A stretch of 64,000 nt of DNA. Source: Pempheris klunzingeri (taxonomy: Eukaryota; Chordata; Actinopteri; Acropomatiformes; Pempheridae). The notes beneath the pieces were generated by a model. That model was given only the letters and a program-made list of their open reading frames with translations. It searched no databases and had not been told where the DNA came from. Every line of letters starts with the position of its first letter. The stretch's first letter is position 1. Of this stretch, positions 1 through 13,086 are shown piece after piece. The translations under genes were made by a program, and so were the position numbers. The DNA is taken from assembly GCF_042242105.1 (NCBI RefSeq), contig NC_092013.1:18902618-18966617 (forward strand), in the 5' to 3' direction.

Positions 1-1
1 C

Positions 2-2228
2 AAGTGTCAACACAAGATAGCAGATATGGTCGCACTGATGGAAAAACACAAGGTAAGGTCATCTGAAACATCTCATACTGAACCTTTTGCTGTCTGAAAC
101 TGGTCTACTACAGCAGGACTGTCAATCCGTACACAATTTTCATTGAAAAGGACTTTTCTTGTTATTATTAGAGCCAATATGACAGGATGGTTGAAGAAAA
201 GGATGCAGAGCTTGATGAGAACAAGAGGAGAGAGATGGAGGCTGTTGCCCATAGGACATCACTGGTATGATGCCGATAAATCATAGATGAATGCTTATTA
301 ACATATAAAACAACCAGGCAATGAATAAATCATATCCTAACCTTGTCTGAATTAAATTCTTAAAATCAGGAGTTGGATCTCTCAAAGCACAAGACAGACA
401 ATGATCAGCTGAAGCAAGAGCTGAAGACAGAAAGAGAAGAAAAGGTATGTCCTAGTTTGAGTCAGTTTATTTTTGGCTTTTTACTAAAAAAGGTTCTTTG
501 AGAAACACTTTTCCGCTTCCTATTAGGAAAACCTGCAGAAGGAGCTAACTGACTTGAAGAAAGAAATGTCATCAATGAAAATCACTCAGCTGTCAGAAGC
601 AATGAACAACCAGGTACAAAATCAGGTACATTAGTAAAGAGGCTGCCACTAATGATGTGGTTGTACTTAACCAAGAATTAATCTTTAAAATTCTAGTCGC
701 CTGCCTCGAACTATAATCAAGGGAGATGTTTAGTGACTCCAAAAGAGAGCTCCTCAAGGAGACACGTGTTTGACTTCTCCAAAACCAGGAAAACTCCCTC
801 CTACAGCAAAGACAATGGTGTTACTGCAGTAATGAAGAAAGCTGTGAGTTTAATCTACCTGACGCTTTTAGACAGATAGAGCAACTTATGTCATTTCAGG
901 CACATTTTTAATTGTTAAGGTGAGTTGGAAATTCAATCAAGTTGTCATAATTTATTTTGCATTCTTATATATTTGTCACTGGGATTCTAATTGGCATGTT
1001 CATGGTCAGCAAAGGTTATGTAAAAATGCTGTAGACAGTGCGTTGACTCACCTCTTATTGTCATTTCCACTCAGACCGGCTTAAAACCTCTCAATAGTAT
1101 CTTCCTTTTTCAGTCAAACTTACTGTGAGTTCATACATGTGCGTAAATATGCTGTGTTTTTGTATTCATGTGCATTTGTGTCGGAGAGGTGTCATTCTCG
1201 GTATGCTCTAAGTCAACAATGAATGAATGCAGCGTGGATGTGTCACTATAGGCCATTACCCAGCATGCTTGGGTGATTTTCCATTGTCAGCAGACCAGTT
1301 TAACTGTAATAACATTTGACATCTTGTTTGATTAAGGAATTTGACTCTGAGTCCATCAGAACGTCATGTGGAACAACACCAAAGAACCAAGTAGACGACA
1401 GTTTCATCTATTCTTAAATGTTGACTGGTTATGACAATGGAGGCCAGTTTAACTATCTGTGATTCTGTCTCCTACTGACTTTGCATCATAGGAAGTTCCC
1501 AATGAAGACCTGAAAACCCCAAGAGGGACTACAAACATGGTTGGCGGAACATCAAAGATCAAAGTAATATACAGTATCATTCTGACATTTCCCCAAATGA
1601 TTGAAAATATTTGTAACGACTTGCTGACATTTCTTTGAATTCACTCTTCACAGTCCTACAGAATAAGGACGCCCCCTTCTGGAGAAAAGGCAGCACGCTG
1701 GGGGAAGAGCACCATAGAGCTTGACCCCAAGTCTGACAGCTCTGATCAAAATGATCTCTTGGTGAGTTGTGTTTTTATTGGTTGATGGTTTATTTGGTAG
1801 AAGTATACAGTATCAAAACTCTGTTGGTTTTGTTAAATGTATTTGATCATTTGTGCAAGATTGCCAGAAGAGCTGATTCTTCTTTTTCTGTTCTTGACAG
1901 ACCTTTGCAAGTGCACCCCCATCCAATTATTCTGCTCCACACAGCAAACTCAGTATCTTCAAAAAGGTAAAATAACAATAGTGGTGTAATGTTATTTAGA
2001 AATTATATTTATACATGATATGCATGGACAACGAAGAAATTATTCCTGGCAATACAATTTTTTTTAAAAACTGGATCAATATTTTTTCAGATCCAGAGCC
2101 CTGTCACTCAGAAATCCCCAGGGAACTCACTGAAAGTAGCTGCAATGAAAAGAATGAGAGATGCTGGTTGGACTGCTGTTACTGGCTGTGACAAGAAAAA
2201 GAAGACCAATGAGAAGATCTTTGCATAA
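2..2228 (+). CDS. sycp1: Synaptonemal complex protein 1, C-terminal part (5' end outside window)
   Basis: Ten coding exons, all in phase 0, join into 296 codons ending in TAA: 2-52, 172-264, 370-444, 527-613, 697-843, 1337-1390, 1492-1563, 1654-1761, 1901-1966 and 2091-2228. The first four encode a charged Glu/Lys-rich coiled coil that includes KIADMVALMEKHK and YDRMVEEKDAEL, as in the end of the SYCP1 rod. The later exons encode a basic, Ser/Thr/Pro-rich tail with RTPPSGEKAARWGKST and DPKSDSSDQNDLL, typical of the SYCP1 C-terminus. SYCP1 is the transverse filament of the synaptonemal complex in meiotic prophase; its C-terminus lies in the lateral element near chromatin. Exon 1337-1390 is the least certain: it is in frame with usable splice sites but small. 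Tandem donors at 613 and 625 could add four residues. The N-terminal head and most of the rod lie left of the window. Confidence 0.9.
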
Positions 2229-2876
2229 ATTGTACTGTTACAGGTCAGATCAAAACAATATTAGACAGGTGTAGGTGTTCATATTCCACCATTGTTAACA
2301 TGAATATATAGTAGTGTTAGGCATCAAATAGACAGTAATTACAGTTATAATAGGCACATTTATTTCTTAACGTGCATAGATAGTATTGTCATGGATCAGT
2401 TACACATTATTATTGTTAACAACTGAAAAATGTAGGTGTATTTATTCCAGCTTGTTTGGGGTTTGGAGGTAGAGGTAGATTTTAATTTACTGTAGCATTT
2501 TAATTTACTGTAGCATCATCCTATCTGTTTTTTAGTAGTAACATTTTTTGTTGTGTTGTTGTATGGTGTAATTTATCTTTATGGGTGTTGACATGAAATC
2601 CCATTAATTCTGCACAAGTTCTTATTGGTGGTCTGGGAAAAGTTGTTATGATTAACGGTCTAAATATATTTAAAATATTTATGTATCTTAGTATTGACAT
2701 TAGTAAAAGTGAAGTTCAAATTGATCAGCATTGTCCTTGTTTGACTGTTCTACCCATCGTCATTTTCCCTTCCCCTCTGCCATTAGCTTCTCATGAAGAA
2801 TTTAATTTAAAATTGCCTTTGTCGATGCCCATGAAGCACCAAAGGTGACATCTCAAACTGTAGGGACCCTCTCTCC

Positions 2877-3818
2877 TTAATGAAGGAACTCGAGACGGAA
2901 CTGAGACTGGTCCTCTGAGGTCGGTATGTTGTCGTATATCGGATGGCCGTCATAAAGTCCTCCAGAAATTACGAGTGTGTCATCGTCTGGCGCAAATGCA
3001 TCTGTTGAAAATTGAATAGGTATGTTTAACTGCCAGTAACAAAGAAAATAGTTCACATTGATTGTGTGATGAAGGAGGAACTCATTACCTGTGTCTTCAA
3101 TGTGGTTAAGAGGTTGATGCAAGTATTGGATTTTGTGTTTGCATTTGTGAAACATGAACGCGACCAGTGCTAGGGCGAACACTCCAAGAACAACGCTGAA
3201 TATAATAGTCATATACTTTTCAGAATTTTGAAGTCCCAAACCTAGTAACACAGGCAAAAGGGAAGAAATGAAAATCATTTTCATGAGATGAACATCAACA
3301 GACAATGAGCAGTTAAATCTTTAGTAAAACAGATGCCTACCATGTGTGGTTTTGTACACTGAATCTGCGGTTGTGTTGACAGTGTGAGATGAATATGCAG
3401 GTGTAATCCCTGTAGAATCAGATGTACTTCTGTAACCTACTGTGGTCTGCACTGCTGGTGTTGTCAGTGCAGCGAATGTTGGAGTGTGGCTGCCGGGCGA
3501 TGTGGTCGTCAGTGGTGTACTATCTATCAGAGGAGTCATGATGGTTGTTGACTGAGAGGTCTGGAGGTGGCCGGTGCTCTCAGCTGTAGCCGCTGTACTT
3601 GCGGCGGATGTGTCATTGCTGGGAAATGGAGTTGTGCTCTCAGTCAAGTTTGAGATAACAGCTATATGTACAGTGGAGTTTGAGGTCACGTTTGCATTCG
3701 CTTGTGCCAGGTTTACGCCTGGAGCTGTTGTAGGTGTGGTAGTCGAAGGCACCTTTTCTGTTTGTGCCACAGCAAAACAAAGAGCCAGAAGGTAACAGAC
3801 CAGGGTATCCATGACCAT
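2877..3818 (-). CDS. Mucin-like type I single-pass membrane protein, unrecognised family
   Basis: Three coding exons on the minus strand, 3341-3818, 3089-3241 and 2877-3001, join in frame to give about 251 aa. Residues 1-20 (MVMDTLVCYLLALCFAVAQT) look like a signal peptide; an ATG two codons downstream at 3812 is an alternative start. Residues 21-160 are rich in Ser, Thr and Pro, with N-glycosylation sequons such as NVT, NST, NLT, NDT and NTT, suggesting a densely O-glycosylated stalk. A hydrophobic segment at about 170-190 (MTIIFSVVLGVFALALVAFMF) is followed by the basic stop-transfer stretch HKCKHK. The roughly 60-residue cytoplasmic tail is acidic and carries two tyrosine motifs in GGLYDGHPIYDNIP. 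The exon carrying the start begins at 3824, and a donor at 4140 suggests a non-coding first exon further upstream. The architecture resembles small epithelial or endothelial mucins (MUC13, MUC15, PARM1, endomucin), but I recognise no specific match. It converges with sycp1. Confidence 0.75.
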
Positions 3819-4139
3819 TAAGTCCTGCACAGGGAAACAACAACAGAGGCTGAAAAACACTTGCATAAAAGAAACACTGTAAAATCTTTTTCCCTGAGTA
3901 ATATTCAGTTCAAAGATAACATCAACAGACATGTTGTAGGAAATGACTTCTTACTCACTAAACATGTGCACACAGAAAATACGTACCCGCCTATCACCTT
4001 TCATCTTTTGTAGTTACGTCAATGGAAACATTCCTAACCTCCCTCTGCTGTAAAAGCTTGACTAAGAAAATCTTGATGAAAAAGTAAGTTACTTTTTCCA
4101 AACATATCGTTCTACACTGATTTAAAAAATGAAGCTTAC

Positions 4140-4330
4140 CTTGTTTTGTTGCGTCTTAGTATAACTTAGTATAACTGAATTCACTTCCCTGGCAGTGAGT
4201 CTGCCTCCATGTCATGGCTGACTCTCTTCTTCCTACAAACCTACGACAGCTGAAGGGTTGGTTTGCTGGCATAGTGGCAGGTAAAAGTGGGCAGGTCACT
4301 GCTTTGTAAACTTCCTCTATTGTATGTTGC
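4140..4330 (-). other. Possible non-coding first exon of the mucin-like gene
   Basis: On the minus strand the sequence CAAAACAAG is followed by the donor GTAAGC at 4134-4139. It lies one intron upstream of the acceptor at 3824. The upstream limit of this exon is not visible; a CT tract follows from 4374. RNA reads would be needed to confirm it. Confidence 0.3.
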
Positions 4331-4370
4331 CAGGGAGACAAAGAACCCAGTTATTACCTAGACCAAAGCT

Positions 4371-4373
<3 letters not shown>

Positions 4374-4437
<64 letters not shown>
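4374..4437. repeat. (CT)n microsatellite
   Basis: An uninterrupted CT dinucleotide run of 64 bases, read as GA on the minus strand. It lies about 230 bases upstream of the putative first exon boundary of the mucin-like gene. It is probably length-polymorphic. Confidence 0.97.
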
Positions 4438-4442
<5 letters not shown>

Positions 4443-5308
4443 GTGTCTCTCTCTTGCTCAGCCCTGAGTAGAAGAGAAACCATGTTGCCAAAACATTAAC
4501 TCCACAGTAAATGTATTTTTCTTGGCTTCACTGCCCTATATTCTCGCTTACTATATATGAAGGTCATACACTCACTGGTTCAACGGGCTGAATTTGTATG
4601 ATTGTGTTTGTGCAAAATAGTTATTAACAAGTAGAATTTGTGACTAATTGGTAGTTCATGTGCACAATCTCCACACATTAAGAGCAAAGCAATGAAACAG
4701 AGGACAGACAGCTGTTGTTTGTTTGAAAATGTTGTTTAACGCTATAATGCAAATTGTAGAATAATAAATAGTATTCCAGCACACATGTCTGTATAAGAGG
4801 ACAATGTTCAGGTTGAGCGAGAGGCTGCTATCAGGAGAACAATTGAACAGAGCAATAAAAGTGAAGCAGTATTGCCACATCACGCTAAACAGGACATGGG
4901 AGCAGCACAATCAGTGTACTAGATGTGGCGATCTTGTGTTATTTGCCCTTTTACCAGTTCTGAATGATACCTCAATAGCTGAAAACACTCTGATTCTCAG
5001 TTGGGTAGAGACATAAATATATAACGCTTTGGAATTTAAGTGATATCCTTTTGACGTTAATTTGTATCTCAGACAAGTTTTATCACAAGTTTTCAAGCTC
5101 TTTCTTAATGCAAAGTCTAAATTATTTAGTATTTCAATTTTAGCAACATGTTTAAAACACATACAGGTAATCAAGTTACAGTTATTTGTGCAAATCGAAA
5201 GCACCACAGGGATGTAGCGGCAAAACAGTTGTGGCTTTTCATTCTTGTGCTCGTTAAAAAAGGCATTCAAATGTCTTATTGAAGGAACAACGTAGTGATA
5301 TAGCAGTG

Positions 5309-8300
5309 TTACAGTCTGGTGTTGTTTTCAACATTTTTACTCATCACATCAACGTCGGTGAATGCTGAGTTGTCAGCTCCCATGTGGAAGTCTTTTGCCA
5401 CCTTTTCTGTGATGTCTGATGCCTGTTGTGAGTTGAGAAGATAAAGCAAATCGTTGACATATTACAAAATGCTGTGCAGTTTGGTGAGTCATATAATTAA
5501 TCCTTAATTTGTTTCCCATCATCCAACAGAAGGGTCAGTTGTTAGTACCTCTGATTTGCTACACCAGTTGAAGCAGATCAGGTCGCTCCTCCTTACAAAC
5601 AGATTGGGGTTAAGCTTTTCCTGCTTGCATCCACCTGAAAAGACGTGTTTTATGGTAGATTTTGATTGTAATATGGATGGTGCAAGTATTGATGTGCCTC
5701 TGCAGTGGAAGCAGAGGTTGGGAAATCATGTCTCACCTGTGATCATGCTCACCAGCAGGCCGGTTGCCATTGTGGTCAGTGTACCCAAGAGAGAGAAGTA
5801 GACGTAGGACAGAGAGTACCAGGAGTCTGCCAGAGCTGGACGAACACTGACACACACAGGGAATCATTTCAGTAACCGTCCCCCTGTTGTTCTACAGTTG
5901 TTACACCACCACGATTGCCACGGCTGACTCAGCCAATGATTATCTTTATTATGGATAAATCTGCTGTTAATTTTCTTAATTAATGGTTTGGTCTATAAAA
6001 TGTTTGGTCTATAACCGTATTGTTTTGTCCCACTAACAAGCCAAATCCCCAAAGATATCCAACAACACATTGGTAGTGGAAGCAGTTGATTAATAAAAAT
6101 TTTTTTAATTTAATTTTATGTAAGAATTGTCTAAAGTGCCTTTGGATCTTATTGTGGATTTGGATTTTCACTCAATCACTGTGCATTTAAAGCCAATATA
6201 ACATTTCTAAATGTAGTCCAGAAAAACGATGATTGCATGGACCGTGGCTTAGCATTGTAGCATTCACGCGTGAGCATCCGTTCCCTCTGCCGTTGGGTCT
6301 CTCTCTTAATAAAAGAGTTTGGTCTAGACGTGCTCTCTATCGAAAGCGTCTTGGGATAACACATATCTATATCGATAAAGATTGATTGACTGATCTTACC
6401 TTGATAATAAATAGCCTGATCGTTTAGTGATTTCATTTTTTCAGCCCAGTCTTGAATCATTGTTGTACTTGGTATGTATTTGCTGCATTTAAATGCTAAT
6501 GAGCATTCCCATTTACTGTGCCCATATCATGTGCTTCATTAACAGCAGATGACTCACTCAGACTGCGGTGTCAGAGTCACTGGACTGGTCCACGGGGCTG
6601 CTGTTGTGTAGTTTTGGCCCATTGTGCTGTTGCAGCCTACTGTGGAGAGTGGGAGAGGATTTGTCTTTTCAGCTGTTGGTGGGTAAATCTGGCCTCCAAT
6701 CCCCACCCACAGAGTCAACACCAGACCAAGGATCATTCCCACAAGTCCTCCCTGCAAAGTAAAAAGTCAAATACTTCCTGGATGTGTAATATTTGATTTT
6801 TTTGTCTTGGTAGAAGGTGCAGTTGTGCAAGCGAGTGTTCCAGTAACAGGGAATACTCACTGTTGAATTTGATGTGCGGAATAGCATGCCTAATAGGTAA
6901 AGACCAAGAAGGGGCCCGCTGATCATGCCAAATATGGACAGAGCTGCCTGAAAATAGAAAACTATGAAGAGTCTTGCAGTTCTCAATGTTGAGCTCTTGG
7001 CAGTGCTGTGGAGCAATGAATGGCAGTGCTGTTAGTGCATGGTGTGGGAGAGGTTCACCTGCAGAATGCTTCCCATCAGTGAAGCAACTCCAGCCATCCC
7101 AATACACAGGGCCCCAAACAATACACCTGGGAGGTGTTAAAGCCAACGTTATTGAGTGGACAAAAGATCATCAAAGTTTAACAAATGAAATCCAGAGCAT
7201 AGTGCTATTGGGCTAAAAGCATAATTTATACACTTTCATACAATACAACAAACAGGAACTTTGTGACCTTGTAGACAAACAGCATACTGATCCACACTAA
7301 CCAATATCTGTATTAAATTAAGAAAATGATGAATTGTCTTTGCAACAGAATCCCTCTCAGAGAAAATGACACCGTGGCACCACTCCCTCGTTCCTAGAGT
7401 CAACATGTTCCTGCCTGTCCAGTTTGCTGTGATTCTCTAAAACTGTGGATTATTTGAGCGTTAACCTCTGCTTGTGCATATTGACGTGAGAAGTCTGCTT
7501 ATAGAACTTCTTCACTCATGATTAACTTTTGGGTTTTTTATTGTTCACGCTATAAGGCTATTGTAATCGTGTCGTACTCATGCCTGCTAAGAATAACAAG
7601 ATAAGATAATAGTTATCTTAGTGTTTACTGGTAAGCTTCAAGGAGTCTGGGCGTAATAGCAGTCGTACTGTGCGGTGATAACCGTGACATTCATGATCTG
7701 AATGAGCTGTAAACTCATTTTAAAGTAGTTTTTAAGTAAAACATTCTTCAGAACAGCTCCTGTTAAAGTATTTTTACACCACTTACTCAGGCCCATGTTC
7801 ATCCAGGACACCTGTTTCTCTGTGAGGTTTTTGAACACTGGAGTAATAAAGTCCTCCATGGTGACAGCAACTAGGGCATTAATGCTGGACGACACCGTGC
7901 TGAAAAATATGCAACAGCACACTTGCATTTAAATGGCAGTGTGTATATCCACTATATGTAAATAAAATAATTCTGCACTAGATCATTTCCTGACCAAAAC
8001 AGCAATTCTATCTCTGAAGTAAAACAATAAATTCTTCCTCGTTTGTCTCACCTAAGAGTACCACTGTATGCAGCAGCCACAAACAAGCCAGGGATGCCAG
8101 GGAAGACAGCCAGAATATCCATCACAAGGTAGGGCAGCAGCTGGTGAACAATTATACACCAGTTTTATTGTTAACCATGATGATGAGTAGTAATGAGGAG
8201 ATAAGTGCAGCTGCAGTTACCTGGTCAAGGGTGCTTACGTCACCATTTGTAAGAGGGTCACAGTCCTTGTAAATAGAGAACATTGTGAGGCCGGAAAACA

Positions 8301-11009
8301 CAGCCAGACTCACGGTTACCCACAAGCCAACCATGTTCACGTACAAAGACCTGAGGGATGAAAGAAGACTTGTCAGTGTAGGAACCTTCACTCACAGATG
8401 GACTGTTTGCATTGCCTCGCAGGAATGCTCACATCTTGGCGTGTCCCAAGGTTTTGCAGGAGATGTAGCGCTGCACCTGGGACTGATTGATTGAGTAGAT
8501 GGACGTCCACATCACACTTCCACCGACTACGATAGTCCAGAAAGTGTGTCGCTTCAGAGGATCTGGGTCAAAGCTGTGATCAAGGTTAACAACACGTGAG
8601 AAAATATTGAAGATAATGTTTGGGGACAGTACATGCGACTGATAATGTGAGATGACACTTTTGAGGCACAAAGCAGGCATCACTGATTTTTGATCACAGT
8701 TTTCTTGATTATTGTGTGCAGTACAGACTCCGGTGACGTGTCCTTTCTTAGATACCGGAGCAAGTAAGAGTTACAGGACACCAATATAGGATGATTGGTC
8801 TGATTCAGGAAACCCCACCCATGTGGTATCATAATCAGTTTAAAACAACAAATCCTATTTGTCAGAAGTCTGCTTGTGTGCTCACTCAAACGCCTCTAGT
8901 CTGCCTCCCTTGTCGGCGTCCTCCCAAATCTTCGTCAGGCCTCCCTGCAGTACAGCTCCTCTAGCTATAACAGCCACAAAACCTGCCAGCATGATCACCA
9001 TCTGCAGCACGTCTGTCCAGATTACAGCTTTCAGACCGCCCTGAAGTAAAATCCATGTTAGAGTCAGCTCATCATTTCCAAGTACTTCTGTCAAGTCTTT
9101 CCAATGTAGTGCTGCTGACTTACAGCTAACTGCAATGTTAAAATGAGTCCAATTATCACATACATTATCATGCACAGAATGACTTAGGCCGTCTTATTAA
9201 GCATGAACTAAAATAACAAACACAAACATAGTTGGACTGTTGTTCAGACTGAATGTTTCTATTAGTTGTAACTGTTAATATATATGTATGTATAATAGTT
9301 ATTGACATGCACAGTACCAACCAAAGTGCAGTAGATGATGCACACTGCTCCTGTAGCCACCAGCACTCCCCACAGATCAAGTCCTGTGACTGAGTGATGA
9401 CACATATTCATTTATATATCAAAATGGGCTTGGTTATACAGCAAACCTCTCATAACCTCTCTCTATTTGTCCATATTTTATAACAAAACACATGGTCACC
9501 TCTTTTTTTTTTAGGTTTGGTCTGTTTTTAAGATGATGAAACAGTGGAAAAATATAAAGCAGTATCCCTTAATAGCTGCTTCGGTAGTTTATTAACAGTT
9601 TTCAGGACAACATAAATAGATTAGAGAGAACACTGATACCAGGTTGTGGTTACAGTTTAATAAGTCAGATAATTAGAACGGAGAGGTTACGCAAAGGTGA
9701 ATTAATAGTAACGCAGGTGCTTCTGGAGGATGGCAGCAACATACAAAGTGCTTTTTATTCAAAACTGTTGCAAGAACATACAGACTTACTTTGATTTAGT
9801 GCAAGAGCTGGAGCATAGATGACCAAACCGGTGTACAGGGCCTGAAAAACGATCCCACCATTAGTTGATTAGGTGGAAAAACATCATGCATGTGTTTCAT
9901 ATCAATCATGGCACTGATATCAAGAATCCACTTTGCATGAGGTCTAAAACCATGTTACATTTATGTCGTTATGTTAATTATGCATGCTTGTTCTTCGTTC
10001 TTCACGGAGATTCAGATGATGTTTTTGATCATCCAAATACTAAAAGTAATGTGCATTTACCGTCTGTACGATGTACATTGATGTCCCAATTAGCCGAATG
10101 GGCCGGCTGAAGCGCAACTCCAGGTACTAGGAATGAAAGGGGATGGTAGTCATTAAGCTGATGAAGGGGTTCACATGCAATGGTTTAGTTTCTACATCCG
10201 GTGCGGTGGTTAGCTCTGTTGGGTTTACAAGAAGGTTCCAGTTTTGAATTCAGGTTTGAACCTGGGCTCTGTGTTTCTGTGTGTTCTCCCCGCGCTTGCG
10301 TGGCTTCCTCCCACATTCCGAACATATGTAGGTTAGGTTAATTGTTGACTCTAAATAGTTGTGAGTGTGTATGGTTGTCTGTCTCTATGTGTTGTCCCTG
10401 TGACTGACTGGGTGTACCCCGCCTCTCCCCCAAAGTCAGCTGGGATTGGCTCCAGTCCTCTGGGACCCTGAAGGATAACCGGCACAGACAATGAATGGAT
10501 GGATGTTTCTCTACTTTTAATTTCAGTGTCTGCCCACCTTTTGGAGGAAATACTTTTACAGCAGCAGCTTTGTACACCAGACATGTTTTCTATTTAGATT
10601 TATACACGTTATGTTATTATTTGCTGCTGCACCTGTCACCATGACATTTCCTTACCTCATAAGCGCTGGTGATCCCCAGTCTGTAGAAAAGAGGGACAAA
10701 GATCTCAGCAGTGATGGCAGACATGATGGTGTAGGCGATGCCAAAGGTCCAGAAGGCAGCTCCAAACCGGTAAGCTTCAGCAGGTGTACCGATGACTGTG
10801 ATGCCAGACATGAAGCTGGCAGTGAGCGACATGGCAACCGGCACGGCTGTCATCTGCCGTCCTCCGAGTAAAAACTCAGCGCTGCTTGTCTCCTTACGGC
10901 CTCGGATGGCCTGGAAAAGGCCAATGCCAGCGGCCCCCAAAATTGTCCCAGCAAACACCACATAATCCCACACAGAGAAAGTGGCCACTGGACCACCTGT
11001 ACCGACCAT
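5309..11009 (-). CDS. slc5a8: Sodium-coupled monocarboxylate transporter, SLC5A8-like
   Basis: Fifteen minus-strand exons join without a frame break into 608 aa: 10656-11009, 10061-10126, 9790-9841, 9322-9389, 8886-9040, 8433-8573, 8221-8350, 8052-8140, 7787-7899, 7059-7126, 6861-6947, 6558-6751, 5737-5846, 5549-5634 and 5309-5422. The length matches SLC5A8 (about 610 aa). Family landmarks include WDYVVFAG near the N-terminus, [45 protein letters not shown] and [21 protein letters not shown]. The protein ends in TRL, the PDZ-binding tail known from SLC5A8. SLC5A8 moves lactate, pyruvate, short-chain fatty acids and nicotinate with Na+ across apical epithelial membranes. I chose ATG 11009 because MVGTGG aligns with the family start; an upstream in-frame ATG at 11126 would add 39 residues. 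SLC5A12 is closely related, so the paralogue assignment (slc5a8 or the fish slc5a8l) is less sure than the family. Confidence 0.92.
10195..10505 (+). repeat. tRNA-derived SINE, fairly complete
   Basis: Lies in intron 1 of the transporter gene. It begins with an A-box-like GTGGTTAGCTCTGTTGG, has a B-box-like GGTTTGAACC at about 10253, then TGTGTTCTCCCCGCGCTTG and CCTCCCACATTCC. It continues through GTGACTGACTGGGTGTACCC and GTCAGCTGGGATTGGCTCCA and ends in ATGAATGGATGGATG. I recognise this as a very common teleost short interspersed element. Several small reading frames across it are by-products. Confidence 0.85.
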
Positions 11010-13086
11010 GGTCAGTTCAGCAGTTCGTTTTGTTTCGCTAAAACTTAAAACTGAAAGAGAGTTTAAGGTTTTAGTCCTCAGTTGTTTTTCGGCTTTTCCA
11101 ATCCAACTATCAACTCTCACAGTCACTCCGACTGATAGTAGAACAATGAGATACTTCCACTACATTTTCTCCAAGTGGCAGTGGCAAAGATTAGTTCACG
11201 TTAGTTAATAATCCATCAAGGACACATCGCACTGAAGTCAGCCATAATGTCTGTGACTGTAAAAAAAAAAAGGTTAGTGGTGATCCTATGGTATCCCTGA
11301 CGTTGTTTTATGATGATGGCAAACAAGAGAATTATTGGAAATATGTCTCCATTCTTCATGAAATGAAGTAACACACCCAGGAGGTCTTCCTGGATACTGG
11401 ACAGCTCCATGTCACTAGATAGTTGTGGGTTAGATGAGGAATTTCAGGAGGCAGGACAGGTTAAATCTTCAAGCTGTTAAAGATTTTACAGGTTGGAATA
11501 CCCCTGCTGGAGGTGTAACACAGTCACGTGTGATCTCTATTGCTTTCCATAGCACATCTGCTTTCTATGTAGCAGGGACCTTTGTGTCAGTACAACATTC
11601 GGTGTCTTTTCATGGTTGATTTCTTTCAATCTGAACACTGTCTTAACCAGTAAGTCCTTGTGAATATGAAATAGCACATACTGTTAATGTTTGTGAGGGT
11701 GAGTAAGCGCCAGGGGGAGGGATGGGGGAAGATCAACATTGACTGGACTGATTCAGATTTACACCCACTACTGCAGAACAACAACATATATCAGCCAATC
11801 AGCCATGTGCATTGTAAAAGATGAGCATTGGTCGTAGATGAGGACTTAAATTCAACAAGAGGCACTGTGGCCTGAATGGACGAGAGGAAAATCAGGCTCC
11901 CCAGTGTGTTTGTGAGGTAGCCCAATTTATGACAAATGTGTGTTTGACTGCAGGTCGACTCAACCAAAAAAGAAGAGTAGATAAAAACAAACACAACAAT
12001 GGCATTACCACACAACAACCACATGCTTCAGAATTATATCATAACGCGTCAGAGAGACTTTTGACTACCCTCTGCAATCATTAAACAAAAGAATAGATAA
12101 GGAAATCCCGGCACTCTGGCAGTCTTGACTGGAAAATTGTATTCCTTCCTTTTTAAGTACAGGTACTGACTTGTTAGTGAAGATTTCTGTAAGCCACAAT
12201 GGTCGAAGCATCAGATAACACGCACCTTCAGAAAGTGCTCTTAAATACTTTGCATTGCAAGATAGATAAGAGCCAGGTGTTTATATTGGAAACTGAAATA
12301 AAACTCAGGTTAAACTTTAAGTTGCTCTTTTCAATTGTTGTATCCTCTGAAGTAGAGATGAAGCTTCTGGGCGTTGCATGACATCTAGTGGACGGACAGT
12401 GTTTCAGACAGACAGAGCCTTTCAGCTTGGAGGGAATTCTACTTCTTAGCCCGTATTCAGAGGAGTGTCCCCAGGTCATGTTCAGATCAAGGGTTCCCAT
12501 TCAGGCCAACTGTGAAACCTAAAGTTGGACTGTGGTTTAACTGTCTGACTGTTTATGTTGGCTGGCGTCCTCTGGATAAGGAGTGACACTATGTCGTCAT
12601 GGTCACCAAAGTCACATGTGATAGCTGCTCTGTACTTTAGATATTGAAGATGTCGACTGTTGGAGAAATGTGCTGATGGTAACCTAAAGATTTCATACAA
12701 TGTGATCTGGGGTAAGATGGATGGTCATAGTTGCTTATAGTGGCCTGGTCATTTTGAGGCACATCTAGCAGGCGTAAAAAGGCCTGATCACGGGAGGCAG
12801 CCTTCAGAATTGAGGTGACATCCGACAGTGTTCAAGCTGCGCTGCCGTCCTCTCCGTTCTCCTCGGCAGAGCATCAATAAACATTGAGGATATCAAGGTC
12901 TCCAGCCAGCTTTCGTTCACATCAGCTAGTGTAGAATCCATTGCATCAATTTCCATGGTTACTGCATGACAGAACTCATTCATTCATTCAGTCATTCATA
13001 TAATGGGCTAAATGCTCAGTAGCTCCTTTTGGTCACAGATGGAAGATAACAGCTAGCTTGGGTGAAGGTGGATTACATGATGTACG
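11010..13086. other. Intergenic region between the transporter and tshb promoters
   Basis: Head-to-head spacer between the minus-strand transporter start and the plus-strand tshb promoter. The part just left of 11210 is probably transporter 5' UTR. I see only short chance reading frames and a small ATTC run near 12973. Elements controlling both genes may lie here, but none can be assigned by eye. Confidence 0.6.

Noticed and set aside
3574-3795. 73-codon open frame on the plus strand over the mucin-like gene
   Set aside because: Antisense of the Ser/Thr-rich exon; the minus-strand reading has the signal peptide and splice sites.
4911-5270. 119-codon open frame on the minus strand just downstream of the transporter
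   Set aside because: Lies in the likely 3' UTR of the transporter; composition unlike the neighbouring exons and no domain.
10197-10290. Possible tRNA gene from A-box and B-box words
   Set aside because: No full cloverleaf and the sequence continues as a known SINE body, so it is a tRNA-derived repeat and not a tRNA gene.
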